A DNA stretch of 64,000 nt, taken from positions 62,001-126,000 of the forward strand of contig NZ_AODK01000006.1 of NCBI RefSeq assembly GCF_000525975.1, read 5' to 3'. The notes beneath the pieces are model-generated. The model worked only from the letters and a program-made list of their open reading frames with translations, did no database searches and had not been told where the DNA came from. Every line of letters starts with the position of its first letter. Position 1 is the first letter of the stretch. Positions 63,817 to 64,000 of the stretch are shown here, piece by piece. Both the position numbers and the translations under genes were made by a program. Origin of the DNA: Listeria rocourtiae FSL F6-920 (GTDB taxonomy: Bacteria > Bacillota > Bacilli > Lactobacillales > Listeriaceae).

Positions 63817-64000
63817 GCATTAGTTATGGATTTATTCTCATACTGATAGGTTGTTGCCTCGTAACAGCAATTCCTAGAATGCTACCATTCCTCGTTATGC
63901 GGAATATGCGGATTTCTGAGCCAGTTCTCAAATGGTTAAGCTACATCCCACTATGTATTTTCAGTGCACTAGTTATCGAAAGTTTCATATCAAATAGTGT
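63813..64000 (+). CDS. azlD: AzlD-family transporter subunit, 3' end outside the window
   Basis: Starts with TTG at 63813 overlapping the azlC stop and stays open to the edge of the window (63 codons). SYGFILILIGCCLVTAIPRM followed by LPFLVMRN and WLSYIPLCIFSALVIES is the AzlD pattern (three to four helices with LP and R near the first loop). Partner of AzlC in branched-chain amino acid export. Confidence 0.85.
   Translation, partial: MSISYGFILILIGCCLVTAIPRMLPFLVMRNMRISEPVLKWLSYIPLCIFSALVIESFISNS

Overview
The window is AT-rich Firmicute DNA and almost certainly comes from Listeria in the broad sense. The strongest marker is the adjacent, divergent pair of iap (invasion-associated p60 hydrolase, minus strand, 43.4-45.2 kb) and secA2 (45.6-47.9 kb), preceded by an rRNA methyltransferase and followed by an AI-2E-type membrane protein and a giant secreted CotH-type protein. 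The iap repertoire (four LysM domains) and the accessory content point away from the best-known L. monocytogenes layout, so a less-studied species is likely (inference).

Layout. 0-2.6 kb: end of an ABC-2 permease, then a graveyard of gene fragments (lipoprotein, homing-endonuclease-associated repeats, a possible toxin tail with a DUF1871-type partner). 2.8-9.6 kb: a WxL surface-protein cluster (Ig-like secreted protein, small LPXTG protein, two short WxL proteins, a DUF916/DUF3324 WxL-interacting protein, a large WxL protein) followed by an acyltransferase. 11.3-26.5 kb: an exopolysaccharide operon resembling Bacillus eps (lipoprotein, GT4 transferases, Wzz, tyrosine kinase, polymerase, 4,6-dehydratase, UDP-sugar dehydrogenase, aminotransferase, flippase, PglC-like initiating transferase), ending in an unknown protein and an Mga-type regulator. 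26.8-32.2 kb: a 1.8-kb-residue adhesin with a near-identical 996-bp tandem duplication. 32.3-38 kb: a CU-rich sRNA, IS3 and hydrolase scars, a split ThrE exporter, a YdbC/PC4 protein, a hydrolase, a quinone-type oxidoreductase and an FAD protein. 38-41.6 kb: a collapsed type I-B CRISPR locus. 41.6-49.2 kb: the iap-secA2 core. 49.2-55.1 kb: a second CU-rich sRNA and the CotH-type protein. 55.1-64 kb: ordinary genes (pyruvate oxidase, YbaK, tRNA-Ser, glyoxalase, EF-G-binding protein with its TetR regulator, AzlCD).

How parts work together. The WxL cluster and the two large secreted proteins are surface-display modules; the eps operon builds, flips and polymerises a glycan probably containing a uronic acid and a 4-amino-4,6-dideoxy sugar; SecA2 and p60 form the accessory secretion/autolysin pair of the genus; TetR and the EF-G-binding protein form a small operon with a recognisable operator.

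Major caveat. I count 24 single-base frameshifts in otherwise well-conserved genes, almost all in poly-A/T runs and 21 of them removable by deleting one base. Repaired lengths match family norms. This bias looks like sequencing error rather than decay, so I annotate those loci as whole genes and note the shift. The cas deletion and the 1.3-2.6 kb fragments are not explained that way and are probably real. The most novel signals are the two LhrC-like CU-rich sRNA candidates, the collapsed CRISPR locus, and a hairpin placed between the Shine-Dalgarno and start codon of the CotH gene.
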